From Nodularia sp. LEGE 06071 (GTDB lineage Bacteria > Cyanobacteriota > Cyanobacteriia > Cyanobacteriales > Nostocaceae): a stretch of DNA of 64,000 nt. A model generated the notes under the pieces. That model saw only the letters and a list, made by a program, of their open reading frames with translations, had not been told where the DNA came from and searched no databases. This document shows, one piece after another, positions 25,721-35,546 of the stretch (position 1 is its first letter; each line of letters starts with the position of its first letter). The stretch covers positions 62,001-126,000 of the forward strand of contig NZ_JADEWH010000012.1 of the NCBI RefSeq assembly GCF_015207755.1, in the 5' to 3' direction. Both the position numbers and the translations under genes were made by a program.

Positions 25721-27010
25721 TCAATTTTCCAGAATTGATTTTTTAGAATTCAATTTAGGTAGGATATCCAAAGTTAATTCTCGCTCTGGAGTTACATCAT
25801 AAAATAACTCCTCATAGCGATGCAGTGCTTGGTCAAAGGAATAGTTTTCTACGGCAAATTTTCTGCCTTTTTCACCTAGATGCGCTGCTAAAGTCGGATT
25901 TTTATATAATTTCTGGACTGCATCTGCTAAAGCATCAGGTGATTCTGGATGTACAACTATGCCACCGCCACTGAGTTGAATTGCTTGAGCCGCAGTGCCA
26001 TTTTTTGGGACTGAACCTACTATTGGGCTACCACTGGCTAAAAGCAATGGTATTTTTGAAGGCATATTAAATGAAATTACATTGCGCTTCTGCACAATTA
26101 ACCCTACATTAGCTGCTGCTAACATTTGCGGTAGTTGTTCTCGTGGCTGCAAGGGTAGTAACAATACGTTATCCGCGCCACAACTTAGACAATATTGCTG
26201 CAAGCTTTGTAATGCTTTTGATTCTCCCACGATTACAAAGACAATTTCTGGAATTTGACGCAAGCGAATTGCTGTTTCTACTACTGTTTCTAGTCCTTGT
26301 GTCAGCGCAATGTTGCCTGAATAAAGTACGACAAATTTACCATTTAATTGATGTTCTACTCTCCAGGGGCTATTTTTATTGGCTAACGGGCGGATGAAGT
26401 TGACGTTTACCCAATTGGGAATGCAAACGATTTTTTTAGTCGGCACTCCCTTGTTGACTAAATTCTCTCGAAACGCTTCACTAATCACACTAATAGTGTG
26501 TGCATTCCGATAGGCAAATTTTTCGAGGATTGTGAGCGCTCGAATCATCCACTTGTTTTTAATCAGCCCGATGCGGATGGCAGCTTCTGGAAGAATATCT
26601 TGGACATTTAGCACTACTGGGCAATTGTATAACCAACCAAGCAAACTAGCAGGTAAAGAAACCAGTAGCGGTGGAACTGTTAGAAGAATCACATCTGGTC
26701 GCTGTCCTTTGAGGGCTTGTGGCAAACTTGTGAACACAAAGCTTAACTCTAAGAGTAACCGATCAAGAAGGTTAGGTTTGGACTTAATTCTTAGATAACT
26801 ACGCTGAATGGTGACACCATTTTTTTGTTCGGTTAAGTACCATTTACCTTGATATCCATCGTAAATTTGGCGCTGAGGATAATTGGGCATTCCTGTGATT
26901 ACCCGGACTTCATGACCTTGCTCTACTAGTCCTTCTGCTAGTTCAGTCATTAAAGGCGCAATTCCAATTGGCTCTGGATAATAGTTGTAAGAATAAATCA
27001 AAATATGCAT
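25721..27010 (-). CDS. Glycosyltransferase family 4 (scytonemin cluster)
   Basis: 429 aa GT-B fold. The N-terminal acceptor domain (MHILIYSYNYYPEPIGIAPL) is followed by the C-terminal nucleotide-sugar domain with VVLYSGNIALTQGLE, MPSKIPLLLASGSPIVGSVP and a late acidic pair (VHPESPDALADAV). The overall pattern is WcaI-like. A glycosyltransferase stands at the same place in the Nostoc punctiforme scytonemin locus; its substrate is unknown. It may glycosylate the pigment or sheath polysaccharide. It is nearly contiguous with tyrA (3 nt) and 158 bp after eboC. Confidence 0.88.
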   Translation of the reverse strand: MHILIYSYNYYPEPIGIAPLMTELAEGLVEQGHEVRVITGMPNYPQRQIYDGYQGKWYLTEQKNGVTIQRSYLRIKSKPNLLDRLLLELSFVFTSLPQALKGQRPDVILLTVPPLLVSLPASLLGWLYNCPVVLNVQDILPEAAIRIGLIKNKWMIRALTILEKFAYRNAHTISVISEAFRENLVNKGVPTKKIVCIPNWVNVNFIRPLANKNSPWRVEHQLNGKFVVLYSGNIALTQGLETVVETAIRLRQIPEIVFVIVGESKALQSLQQYCLSCGADNVLLLPLQPREQLPQMLAAANVGLIVQKRNVISFNMPSKIPLLLASGSPIVGSVPKNGTAAQAIQLSGGGIVVHPESPDALADAVQKLYKNPTLAAHLGEKGRKFAVENYSFDQALHRYEELFYDVTPERELTLDILPKLNSKKSILEN

Positions 27011-27168
27011 GAGATGTTAATGTCTTGGAGGCACTCTAATAACTTTGGCTTTGTTGAAATAACTCATAAACTTCTGGCAAAAATCCAAGAGATGAATGAT
27101 TAACCACTGATATAGATGCTGATGCCAGAGGTCTAATATATAGAAATCAAAATTTTCAGTTTTATATT

Positions 27169-28092
27169 TTAAGTTACTGCAAAAATTTGTGCCAGTTTCA
27201 TGGAAATCGGCAGTAGGCTTAAAGCTAGTAGCCCGGATATCCAACCTGCAAAACCTGCAACAATACTAGTATCTAAAATAATTAGTGATAGTATGCCAGC
27301 TTTAACTGCGAAGCGGATCTGTTCTGGGGTAGGTTCGCGTACAGCTTTGATGAAAGGTAATAACACCTGAATTGTGAAGAAGATCAGAAATGGTAATGCT
27401 GTAAATATTTGATAGTTGGTTAACAGTCCCAGCCCTAAAAGTCCTAAGATGACTATTACTATCAATATTAGCGCTACTATGCCGTTACTGATATTGGCTC
27501 CATGTACTTCGCCTCGACTCAGGAGGGTGATAGCAGCAATGTAAATGATGGGAATCAAGGCTAAAAACCAATATTCTCCTACCATTGCAGGTATGACACT
27601 CACGCCCAACAATAAGTTTCCTCCACGACAAATCCCCATATTGATCGGGCCGAAAATAGGATGATGTTTCCCGAAAGCATTATAAAATAAGGCGGCTATG
27701 GCGATGCTAAAAGCTAGAATGGCGCTCAACCAAGAGACTTGAGATGCTGCTACTACACCTATACTTAAAAGCCAACTTCCTAGTAAGGTTGCTTTCCTCA
27801 GAGATGCTTTACCACTAGGTATAGGCCGTTCTGGTCGTTCTTGAGTGTCTAGTTCGGTATCAAATACATCATTAAATACGATGCCTCCGCCATATAAGCC
27901 GGTGGTGGCGAGTAGTAACCATGCTAGGGGGATCAGATTAATCTCCCATCCTATCCCTTGATTGGTGATGATCATATACTGGGAAGCTGCGAAGCCAGCT
28001 AGGATATCTGCCCAGGCTGTGACAATGTTTGCTGGGCGCATTAATTGTAGATATGCCCAAAGGCGATGGGAAGTTACGATTGCTGTGTTCAT
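27169..28092 (-). CDS. eboC: EboC, UbiA-family prenyltransferase
   Basis: 307 aa integral membrane protein with about eight or nine helices. The first Asp-rich motif of UbiA enzymes is intact at residues 74-82 (NDVFDTELD), followed by ERPIPSGKAS. The second motif is less obvious. By family it would transfer a prenyl group to an acceptor in the membrane; the ebo substrate is not known. Together with EboA, B, D, E and F it is implicated in getting the scytonemin precursor to the periplasm, so a prenylated carrier is an attractive but unproven idea. Confidence 0.92.
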   Translation of the reverse strand: MNTAIVTSHRLWAYLQLMRPANIVTAWADILAGFAASQYMIITNQGIGWEINLIPLAWLLLATTGLYGGGIVFNDVFDTELDTQERPERPIPSGKASLRKATLLGSWLLSIGVVAASQVSWLSAILAFSIAIAALFYNAFGKHHPIFGPINMGICRGGNLLLGVSVIPAMVGEYWFLALIPIIYIAAITLLSRGEVHGANISNGIVALILIVIVILGLLGLGLLTNYQIFTALPFLIFFTIQVLLPFIKAVREPTPEQIRFAVKAGILSLIILDTSIVAGFAGWISGLLALSLLPISMKLAQIFAVT

Positions 28093-28096
28093 GTTT

Positions 28097-28130
28097 ATAA
28101 TTCGTAATTTGTAATTCGTAATTCGTAATT
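28097..28130. repeat. TAATTCGTAAT tandem repeat in the eboB-eboC gap
   Basis: Four or so units of TAATTCGTAAT-like sequence directly before the eboC start. The rest of the 448 bp gap (28131-28540) carries a GGCTTTAGCCTCTCCCTTTG repeat and a CCCTAGCCCCTCCCC tract. No gene is visible; an internal promoter for eboC is possible but not identifiable. Confidence 0.6.
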
Positions 28131-28540
28131 AAGAAGGTTTGATGCTGGTGCAAGTGTCTGTTATGTAAGAGGAACATAGACCGAAGGGCTTGCCGCATTG
28201 GCTTTAGCCTCTCCCTTTGGGGCTACGGTACACAGAAGTCGGTAAATTCTCGTTTGTGTCATAAGACCCCACCCCTAGCCCCTCCCCGCAAGCGACTATC
28301 CATTACCCACAAAATTCTTAACAATCTTGAAACCTTTGTTTTGTAAGGTTCATAAGGATTGGAATTTATGACGGGCTTGACAAATCAGCCTTGGCTATTC
28401 TCGCTAAAAACCTGCTTTTATTGAGAATGGACAACGTAGGTTTAAGGCTTCGCGATTTGGAGAGCGATCGCTCTCGCAAATGTTAAGAAAGATCCGGGTA
28501 ATGCATAGCCGCAAGCGAGGAGGGGAACCGGGAATTGGTG

Positions 28541-29473
28541 TTACTCAATTAGTGCGTATTCACGGCTGGATTCTATTAGTGGTTGTTGTCCCCGCAGTAC
28601 GGAATTATCATTGAATTTCTGTCGCTGATCTATGGGTTGGGGATTTAGCCAATCGGATTCTTTTATTTGTCCACTTTGGCTGTAAGCTGAAAGCGCATTT
28701 TGATAACAGACTGCTCTAACATCGGCTGCGGAAATTCCCCGTTCTAGCATTAATTGGGCGGTCTTGGGTACGGCTAGAGGGTCACTGACTCCCCAATCAG
28801 CACTACTATCTACGATGATGCGACGAATGTTATCACGTCCTGCTTCACTAAGGCTGCCATAATGACGGACAATTTCTACCATGCGGGCATTTCCCATTTT
28901 TGTGTGGGGGTAAATTGTGAATGCTGCCCAAAAGCCCCGTTCTAAGACTTCTTCTACTGTCTCTTCATTGTTATGGTCTACAATTACTTGCGATGGTTCT
29001 AAACCATGTTCAATACAGACATCCATGCTGCGACTTGTACCCGCTTTTTTGTCGCGGTGGGGTGTGTGAATCATCACCAACATATCTAGTTCTTTGGCTA
29101 GTTGTAGTTGGCGGCGGAAGTATTTATCTTCGGCTGGGGTCATGTCATCGTAACCAATTTCACCGATCGCAACTACACCTTCTTTACAAGCATACAGGGG
29201 CAATAGTTCCATGACTTGTTCGGCTAGGGCTTCGTTATTGGCTTCTTTGGAGTTTAACCCCATTGTGCAGTAATGCTTGATGCCAAACTGAGCGGCTCGG
29301 AATCTTTCCCAACCGACTAAGCTGCTGAAATAATCCTGGAATGAACCAATATTGGTGCGGGGTTGTCCTAACCAGAAAGCTGGTTCAATGACTGCGACTA
29401 TACCTGATGCGCGCATTCTTTGATAATCGTCGGTGGTGCGCGAACTCATGTGAATGTGGGGGTCAATAAACAT
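28541..29473 (-). CDS. eboB: EboB, TatD-family metal-dependent hydrolase
   Basis: 310 aa amidohydrolase-fold protein. The metal-binding start is FIDPHIHMSS (His6, His8), with EIGYDD, MIHTPHRDKK and VDSSADWG as later metal-site segments. Closer to a TatD/phosphotriesterase-like pattern than to nucleases; substrate unknown. Between eboA and eboC in the usual ebo order. Predicted cytoplasmic. Confidence 0.92.
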   Translation of the reverse strand: MFIDPHIHMSSRTTDDYQRMRASGIVAVIEPAFWLGQPRTNIGSFQDYFSSLVGWERFRAAQFGIKHYCTMGLNSKEANNEALAEQVMELLPLYACKEGVVAIGEIGYDDMTPAEDKYFRRQLQLAKELDMLVMIHTPHRDKKAGTSRSMDVCIEHGLEPSQVIVDHNNEETVEEVLERGFWAAFTIYPHTKMGNARMVEIVRHYGSLSEAGRDNIRRIIVDSSADWGVSDPLAVPKTAQLMLERGISAADVRAVCYQNALSAYSQSGQIKESDWLNPQPIDQRQKFNDNSVLRGQQPLIESSREYALIE

Positions 29474-29529
29474 GATTTTATTAGTGTTAATACTGGTAAA
29501 TTAGAGTAAATTAGTTACTCTGTTCCTCA

Positions 29530-29600
29530 ATTACGAATTACGTAGCTTGCTTCTCGCCCTTGGCGAGTATTACGAATTACGAATTACGAATTACGAATTA
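29530..29600. repeat. TTACGAA heptamer repeats around the eboA stop
   Basis: About four tandem TTACGAA units (29570-29600) plus an outlying copy (29531-29541) separated by GCTTGCTTCTCGCCCTTGGC. The repeat provides the eboA stop codon. Confidence 0.75.
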
Positions 29601-30289
29601 TTGACTAATTGCCAAAGTTCGACGGGGACTGCACGGTTAGCTCTGTGGCGTTCGTGGGCATAGTCCATTAACATCCTTGCTAGGTCACGGTTAGCGCGAA
29701 TATCAAGACCCTGAATTAAATGCAGAGGACTGCCGACAAACAAGGCTTTCAGCACCATTTGATTCCATGCCAGTGTGTCAAAATACTGGGCTGGGTAGGG
29801 ATTTCTTAAGGCGATCGCATCGAAAACTGCAATCATATTACTGCGGACTCCCTCAGCAGCGCGTTTTTGTAGTTGTTCTGAGTATGGTAGCAGAGGTAAA
29901 GCTTGATATAGAGCTACTAATTCTCCGCCATCGGCAGTTGTGAAGACTTGCTCTAACGCCTGTAAATATTTTTCTGTCTGATTTTGTGGGAGAGCCAATA
30001 CTAATAATGTGCGAGCGGCTTGATCCACACTCCAATGACCGGGACACCAACCAACTTGCATGACTGAAGCAGCTTTTAAGTCTTTTGGGTTGAGTTCTAG
30101 CGGCTGTTTACCTGTATAGCGGGAGACTGCACTGAACGCCGTAAAAAACTCACGACCAAGATCACCGCCTCGAATCTGCTCTCTTTTTTGATCTAGCCAG
30201 GTCAGAGCTTCTTGAGTAACTGCTTGTGAAACCCAGTGGCGTAATAAGCTAGTAATACTGGTTTGCTTCAAATAAATTACAGCAGACAT
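29591..30289 (-). CDS. eboA: EboA
   Basis: 232 aa, the first gene of the ebo block, recognised by position upstream of eboB and eboC and by a mainly helical, HEAT-like pattern without catalytic motifs (WLDQKREQIRGGDLGREFFT near the start, RANRAVPVELWQLVNNS at the end). Probably a soluble accessory or scaffold protein; activity unknown. Its last residues and stop lie in a heptamer repeat. It follows scyF by 124 bp. Confidence 0.85.
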   Translation of the reverse strand: MSAVIYLKQTSITSLLRHWVSQAVTQEALTWLDQKREQIRGGDLGREFFTAFSAVSRYTGKQPLELNPKDLKAASVMQVGWCPGHWSVDQAARTLLVLALPQNQTEKYLQALEQVFTTADGGELVALYQALPLLPYSEQLQKRAAEGVRSNMIAVFDAIALRNPYPAQYFDTLAWNQMVLKALFVGSPLHLIQGLDIRANRDLARMLMDYAHERHRANRAVPVELWQLVNNS

Positions 30290-30413
30290 AATTACTATTT
30301 CAATAATTTTTATTCTTACCCTGACTCACTTTTGGGTTTTAAATCCTCAAATGAAATCAGGGAAAGATTACAGTTGCGAAGTTATTAAACAGAAGTCATT
30401 TCCGGTTTCTTCT

Positions 30414-31580
30414 CTAAACTGATGAGACTTTTTTCTGCCGATTTTTCCGCAACGTTACGACACTAGCCCCTATACCGAATATTCCCAGACCTAAGATAGA
30501 CGCAGGCTCAGGTACTTTAGCCGCCCGTTCTACTGATAAAACTTGAACACGACCTTGGAAAAAATCTCCGACATAGACTTTACCATCGTTGTAGTGCAAG
30601 CCAGCAGTCCAGTTAAACTTGCCTGGTTCAAGGTCAATGGGGTCACCATAGGGAGTTGTGCCGCCTAAAGCCGGAGGTGTGGGTGGTGGTACAACTTCGC
30701 CAGATGAATCGCGGGTTGGTTCGCCAAAGCTAGTTAAGAAGTTACCGTCTTGATCGAATACTTGAACGCGGCTATTTTGAGAATCTGCGACATAAATATT
30801 CTCGTATTCGTCCAAATCAATGCCGATTGGCTCTTTAAATTGTCCGGGTTCAGAGCCAGTAGAACCAAACTCAAAGAGAAAATCACCATTGGAGTCTAGA
30901 ACTTGAATGCGTCCGTTGTACTGGTCGTTAATATAAATTCTGCCAGTTGTGTCGGAGATAATTAAACCTCCTGGCCCCAAAAATTGACCGGGTTCACTGC
31001 CAGGACTGCCAATAGTGTTAATTTGTTCGCCTTCGGGATTATATACTTTGATAATGTCAGCACTAAAGTCACTCACATATAAGTTACCAGCTGCATCGAA
31101 ATCCATTCCTCCAGGGCCAAAGAATAATCTATCTTCTACAGGGCCGCTAAAGGAAGCATAGGATGTCTTATAGTTACCGTCGGCATCGAAGACATTAATC
31201 CGGCTGTTGAAAACATCACCGACGTGCATATCTCCGGTGATGGGATTGAATCTGATGTCTGCTGGTTCGTCGAACTGTCCAGGCCCTGAGCCAGTGCTGC
31301 CAATGCCTTTAATATAGTTGCCTTCGCTATCGAAGACATCAACGCGGTCAATACCCCGACCATTACTGACGAAGATATTATCAGTCGAGTCTTGTACTCC
31401 TATGCCTTGGGGAACAGTCATTACTCCGGGAACACCTGGGAAATCGCCATCGGTAAAGGTGGCAGGTCTACCAATACTCGTTTCGTAATTTAAAGTCAAG
31501 GCTTCGGCTGTACTTACTGCTGCTAGTGTCATAAATCCAGCGCTAGCAAGTGCGATTGAGAGTTTTTTCACTAATGTCAT
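30414..31580 (-). CDS. scyF: ScyF, exported NHL-repeat protein with PEP-CTERM tail
   Basis: 388 aa. A signal peptide (LASAGFMTLAAVSTAEA) leads into about six NHL beta-propeller repeats (recurring GSTGSGPGQF and NIYVADSQNSRVQVFD). The C-terminus is a PEP-CTERM signal: VPEPASILGL, a hydrophobic segment and basic RKNRQKK. AGGAG lies 6-7 nt before the ATG. Published work places ScyD-F in the periplasm, with roles in late scytonemin assembly; for ScyF no reaction is shown. Follows scyE by 58 bp. Confidence 0.93.
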   Translation of the reverse strand: MTLVKKLSIALASAGFMTLAAVSTAEALTLNYETSIGRPATFTDGDFPGVPGVMTVPQGIGVQDSTDNIFVSNGRGIDRVDVFDSEGNYIKGIGSTGSGPGQFDEPADIRFNPITGDMHVGDVFNSRINVFDADGNYKTSYASFSGPVEDRLFFGPGGMDFDAAGNLYVSDFSADIIKVYNPEGEQINTIGSPGSEPGQFLGPGGLIISDTTGRIYINDQYNGRIQVLDSNGDFLFEFGSTGSEPGQFKEPIGIDLDEYENIYVADSQNSRVQVFDQDGNFLTSFGEPTRDSSGEVVPPPTPPALGGTTPYGDPIDLEPGKFNWTAGLHYNDGKVYVGDFFQGRVQVLSVERAAKVPEPASILGLGIFGIGASVVTLRKNRQKKVSSV

Positions 31581-31638
31581 ATAAGCTCCTGGGGACTATG
31601 GGGTGTGTGGGGTGTAGGAACAAGGGAATAACCAATGA

Positions 31639-32964
31639 CTAATGACTAAATTTGCGTTTGCGCTTTGCTAGCGAAGTTGTACTGAATGCGGCTGCGGCGA
31701 GCAGACCTAGTACAGTTGTGGGTTCGGGAACTTGCTTGGCACTGAGATCAATTTTGATCAGTTGTCCTGTTCCTGAGAGTCGGGAATTATTTGAGGTATA
31801 TAAATTTCCATCAGGACCAAAAGTTAAGCCTGAAGCTAGCTGTAGTCCATCACCACTCCAGATAGTTGTGCGATCGCCATTCGGAGCTATCTTGATCAAA
31901 GAACCACCAACATCACCAATGATATTACCGCCCTGTTCAATGACTTTCCATTCTGACTGATCGATGTGTTGCAATGCATACAAATTGCCTTCAGGATCGT
32001 ATGCCACACCTGTCAGTTGTGTAAAACCATCAGCAATGGTTTCTATTGATAAATCATCAGGGTTAACTTTATGGATACGTGCTTCACCTTCTGGATAGGG
32101 AAAATATGTAAATTCGCTGACTGTTAAACTCCCATCAGGTGCGATCGCAATACCTGTAGGTACTGATTGGTTTGATACTGGAAGACCATTGGATGCAGTT
32201 GTAAAACCTGGGGGTAATTCCGCCCCTCCGGTTGGATCTACTATCCCCTCTGGAAGAGTGGGAAATTCGAGTTTATCTGCTGATATGAGTTTCTCTGGGA
32301 ATTTGGCTACGTTCTTGATCCCACTACCATCAAGTCCCACAGAATATATTGTGTTCCCGCCCCCATCAACCACGTAAGCTGTATCATCCTGAATTGCCAT
32401 AGCATAAGGGTTGCTAATCACATCACTGCCATCAGGATTATTTTGGAGTTCATAGTTGGCAAAATCGGCCAGACTTGTGAGTGAATTAGTGGTTAAGTCT
32501 ACTTTATATAATTGTCCCAGTAACGGGGCGTTTAATGGATCTTCTCGTGTGTTGGGATGCCCAGCATAGCCATACAAAAGATACGCGTTACCTTGGGAAT
32601 CAAATTTAAAGTCCGCAGGACCAGCCGCTTGTTCCCCAGAAGGGGTTAATGCTAAAGATGGGAGATTCGGGATGACGGTTTCTGTTTTCCCGTCTGGAGT
32701 AATTTTGAGCAGGGAAGCAGTATCACCAGAACATAAAGGTATATATTGGGCGCTAGGTGATGGTACACAACTTCCGTCTTTGCCATCGCCCCCGGAACCA
32801 CTCTCTGTTAAATAAATACTGCCGTCAGGAGCAAAGTCAAAATTTCGGGGATTATTCAAACCATCGGCGATTACCGATAGAGTTGCGGCTGATGCGGCTT
32901 TGGTGCTAGCGACAGAGGCAATACAAAGAGTCAAAAGAGTCAGAGTAAATGACTTGAGTTTCAT
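31639..32964 (-). CDS. scyE: ScyE, ScyD/ScyE-family exported protein
   Basis: 441 aa with a signal peptide (LTLLTLCIASVASTKAASA), a beta-propeller-like body rich in PDGxxYxxE motifs (FAPDGSIYLTESGSGGDG; SVPTGIAIAPDGSLTVSEFT) and a PEP-CTERM end (VPEPTTVLGL, helix, KRKRK). ScyE has been linked to the final dimerisation of the monomer moiety in the periplasm. Paralogue of ScyD next door. The last codons (FSH, stop) are drawn from a TGACTAA repeat. Confidence 0.93.
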   Translation of the reverse strand: MKLKSFTLTLLTLCIASVASTKAASAATLSVIADGLNNPRNFDFAPDGSIYLTESGSGGDGKDGSCVPSPSAQYIPLCSGDTASLLKITPDGKTETVIPNLPSLALTPSGEQAAGPADFKFDSQGNAYLLYGYAGHPNTREDPLNAPLLGQLYKVDLTTNSLTSLADFANYELQNNPDGSDVISNPYAMAIQDDTAYVVDGGGNTIYSVGLDGSGIKNVAKFPEKLISADKLEFPTLPEGIVDPTGGAELPPGFTTASNGLPVSNQSVPTGIAIAPDGSLTVSEFTYFPYPEGEARIHKVNPDDLSIETIADGFTQLTGVAYDPEGNLYALQHIDQSEWKVIEQGGNIIGDVGGSLIKIAPNGDRTTIWSGDGLQLASGLTFGPDGNLYTSNNSRLSGTGQLIKIDLSAKQVPEPTTVLGLLAAAAFSTTSLAKRKRKFSH

Positions 32965-33085
32965 ACTTTTAGAGGTTCAGAGTTGGTAATTTGGAGAAAT
33001 TTTGATGACAAGGAATTATTGCCCTAGAGGTATTTAGGGTAAACACTGGTATTAATTGAAAACTTTTTACCTGAGCGCTCAGGCT

Positions 33086-34366
33086 TTATTGATGAAGGGG
33101 TTTGAGGCGGTTACTCTTTCGCAACCAAACAACGCCCAAAGCGCCAAGAGTTAATAGACCTAATGCAGAGTTAGGTTCAGGAACAGACTGGATATTCTGA
33201 ATGCTGATAATTTGTCCTTCTCCTGGGCGATCGCCTCGGTTGGCGATGTAAATGGTACCATCAACACCAATGGTCAAGGCACTAGGCGATTCTAAGCCGT
33301 TGCCACTGAGAATAGTTGTACGAGTCCCATCGGGAGCTATTTTGATCAAAGCACCATCTTGATTACCTTTCCAGCCTGACTCGTTGGCATACTGCAAAGC
33401 GTACAAATTACCATCTTGATCAAATTCCAAGTCCATGAGTTGGGTAAAACCATCTGCATAGATTGTTGGTATACCGTCATCACCAACGCGATAGATGTTT
33501 GCTCCTCCTTCTGGAAAGGGAAAACCAGTATATTCACTGATATAGTAAGCTCCGTCTAGTCCTTGCGCCACACCTGTTGGTACTGATTGAATACTCAACT
33601 CTAATGGTGGTGCTTCAGTTTGAGTGGGAACTTGTTCAGGTTCATTCGATGGTGTAAGGGAAGGTGGGAAGACTGGATTTGTTAATGTTTTTTGGGGAAA
33701 TACTGCGATCGCGAAGCTCTCCGCAGGAATCGCTTGCAAATCAGAACCACTAGTATTAACACTTAATAAATCGTTAGCAGCCGAATCAACTATTACAAGT
33801 TGATCACCATCTATGAGAAATTTTAAGGGATTGCTATTGAGATCATCGCCATCAGGATTGTTAACAAGTTCATAGTTAGATATATCTGCAATACTCGTCC
33901 AGGAATTGGTGTCAAAGTCAGGAACGATGATTGTTCCTAGACCAGTTTCACCCAAACTCTCGCGATAAGTGGGATTAGTTCCATACCCCAGCAGCACATA
34001 AGGCTGACCAGTAGCATCAAATTGAATATCACGGGGGCCAGCAGCTCTTTTGCCATCTGGTAATGCTAAGGAGGGTAATTCTGTCAGTATAGGCTGGATT
34101 TCACCGTTGTCAATGACGCTGACTACTCCATTATTGCCATAACATAAGGAATCGCCTTCACCGCTTGCTGGTGGAACACAAGCACCACTTCCTCCAGTCC
34201 CACCTTCTGTAATATAGAGTTTACCGTCGGGGCTAAAACTCAGACCACCTGGATTATTTAGACCGTCGGCAATTACTGTAAAAGATGCGGCTTCTACTGC
34301 TTTCATTCCTGAAAAAGCAGTCATATAAAAACTGATCAAGGTAATAGTAAGTTGCTTGATTTTCAT
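33086..34366 (-). CDS. scyD: ScyD, ScyD/ScyE-family exported protein
   Basis: 426 aa, clearly a duplicate of ScyE in layout: signal peptide (ending SGMKAVEA), FSPDGKLYITEGGTGGSGAC with a short Cys-containing loop, SVPTGVAQGLDGAYYISEYT, and a PEP-CTERM tail (SVPEPNSALGL, hydrophobic stretch, RKSNRLK). Periplasmic by prediction. Mutant studies in Nostoc punctiforme found ScyD less critical than other Scy proteins, as far as I recall. 121 bp upstream of scyE. Confidence 0.92.
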   Translation of the reverse strand: MKIKQLTITLISFYMTAFSGMKAVEAASFTVIADGLNNPGGLSFSPDGKLYITEGGTGGSGACVPPASGEGDSLCYGNNGVVSVIDNGEIQPILTELPSLALPDGKRAAGPRDIQFDATGQPYVLLGYGTNPTYRESLGETGLGTIIVPDFDTNSWTSIADISNYELVNNPDGDDLNSNPLKFLIDGDQLVIVDSAANDLLSVNTSGSDLQAIPAESFAIAVFPQKTLTNPVFPPSLTPSNEPEQVPTQTEAPPLELSIQSVPTGVAQGLDGAYYISEYTGFPFPEGGANIYRVGDDGIPTIYADGFTQLMDLEFDQDGNLYALQYANESGWKGNQDGALIKIAPDGTRTTILSGNGLESPSALTIGVDGTIYIANRGDRPGEGQIISIQNIQSVPEPNSALGLLTLGALGVVWLRKSNRLKPLHQ

Positions 34367-34490
34367 CTGTTGCAGGTCTTTATATAGCTTTAGTATTGGT
34401 TTGCGTCAATTTGTCATGTTTTTAAACGCAGAGGAGTGCTGAGGTTTACTAGTTTTAATTCACTAGGAATTAGTTTGGAATCAAGATTTT

Positions 34491-35462
34491 TTAGTGGCTG
34501 GTAACTACTGAATTTTGATTTTTTGGTACATAGCTCATGCCCAAATCAAAGGATGTCATGTTTCCGGCTTTGGCTTCTAACATCCGTTTGATGTTCATGC
34601 TTTCGGCTCCAAAGTCTTCAATTTGTAGTTTCCCGTGAGCGAGAACTTGATCTGTTTTCCAGAATGTGATTCGATGCAAGATGAACCCAGAAGCTTCAGG
34701 ATCAGCAAATGCATAGGCTGTGGGAATGAGTAGGGCGACGGAACGCTGATAAAATCCGTATTCTGGATAAAAGTTTTCTTGTTCAAGCAAGTTGTATTTG
34801 CTCAAAGTATGTAATCGCAGAGAAATTTTAATCTTTTGGTCATATTCATCTCTGAACTCACCTGATTGGGAAGTAATTTCTCCAGATGGTCTGACTAAGT
34901 GCGCCCACTCATCCATATTTTGCAGGTCTGACAAATACTTGATCCCGATGTCCATTGGAGCATCAACATAGATGGTATCGGTATCAATAAAGTGGCGACC
35001 TTTAGCTGCTGTACTGCGACCAGCTTGGCGTTCTAAAATCGCTTTGAGAGAACGAGTCTCGGAAGTATGTACAGTGTGGATTCCCTGCATAATCATGGGA
35101 GTCTGTCTTTTGGGATCGACAAAACTCAACCAGTGGAAGTACACACCTTTTTCATCCGTTTCTGGATCAATGTAGTTCGGAGGAAACAATAAAACCGGAT
35201 ATACTTGGAAGTATTGATTATACTCAAATCCGCAGTGCCATTCGATGCCATAGAACAGCGGGTTTTCTAGCTTTTTCACATGATAATAGAGATTTTTATG
35301 ATACCCAGAGGCAGTTCCCACCCAGGTATCTTCGTCAATTTGCTCGATCATCCGGCTAAAAAGCGTCCAATCATCTAAGTTCTTTAAACTGCAAAGATAC
35401 TCAAAGGCGCTCTCTGGTGAAGTAGCGATATATGTTGATGCGGCAAATGTGTTTTTTTCCAT
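34491..35462 (-). CDS. scyC: ScyC, scytonemin cyclase
   Basis: Performs the intramolecular cyclisation of the ScyA product into the tricyclic ketone precursor. 323 aa without signal peptide, apparently two related halves of START/polyketide-cyclase-like fold: the STYIATSPESAFEYLCSLKN ... LDDWTLFSRM segment near the N-terminus is echoed by IYVDAPMDIGIKYLSDLQN ... MDEWAHLVRP in the second half. Length and order between scyB and scyD match the described cluster. Cytoplasmic. Confidence 0.94.
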   Translation of the reverse strand: MEKNTFAASTYIATSPESAFEYLCSLKNLDDWTLFSRMIEQIDEDTWVGTASGYHKNLYYHVKKLENPLFYGIEWHCGFEYNQYFQVYPVLLFPPNYIDPETDEKGVYFHWLSFVDPKRQTPMIMQGIHTVHTSETRSLKAILERQAGRSTAAKGRHFIDTDTIYVDAPMDIGIKYLSDLQNMDEWAHLVRPSGEITSQSGEFRDEYDQKIKISLRLHTLSKYNLLEQENFYPEYGFYQRSVALLIPTAYAFADPEASGFILHRITFWKTDQVLAHGKLQIEDFGAESMNIKRMLEAKAGNMTSFDLGMSYVPKNQNSVVTSH

Positions 35463-35546
35463 GCTTCAAACAATTTTGGATTTTGGGATTTGGGATTGAT
35501 TCCACAGAGAAATTTGGGGGCTTTTCCTGAGATTAATCGTGAGTAA

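Noticed and set aside
27017-27244. 75-codon minus-strand frame overlapping the end of eboC
   Set aside because: It covers the eboC C-terminal coding region in another frame and shows no recognisable protein features.
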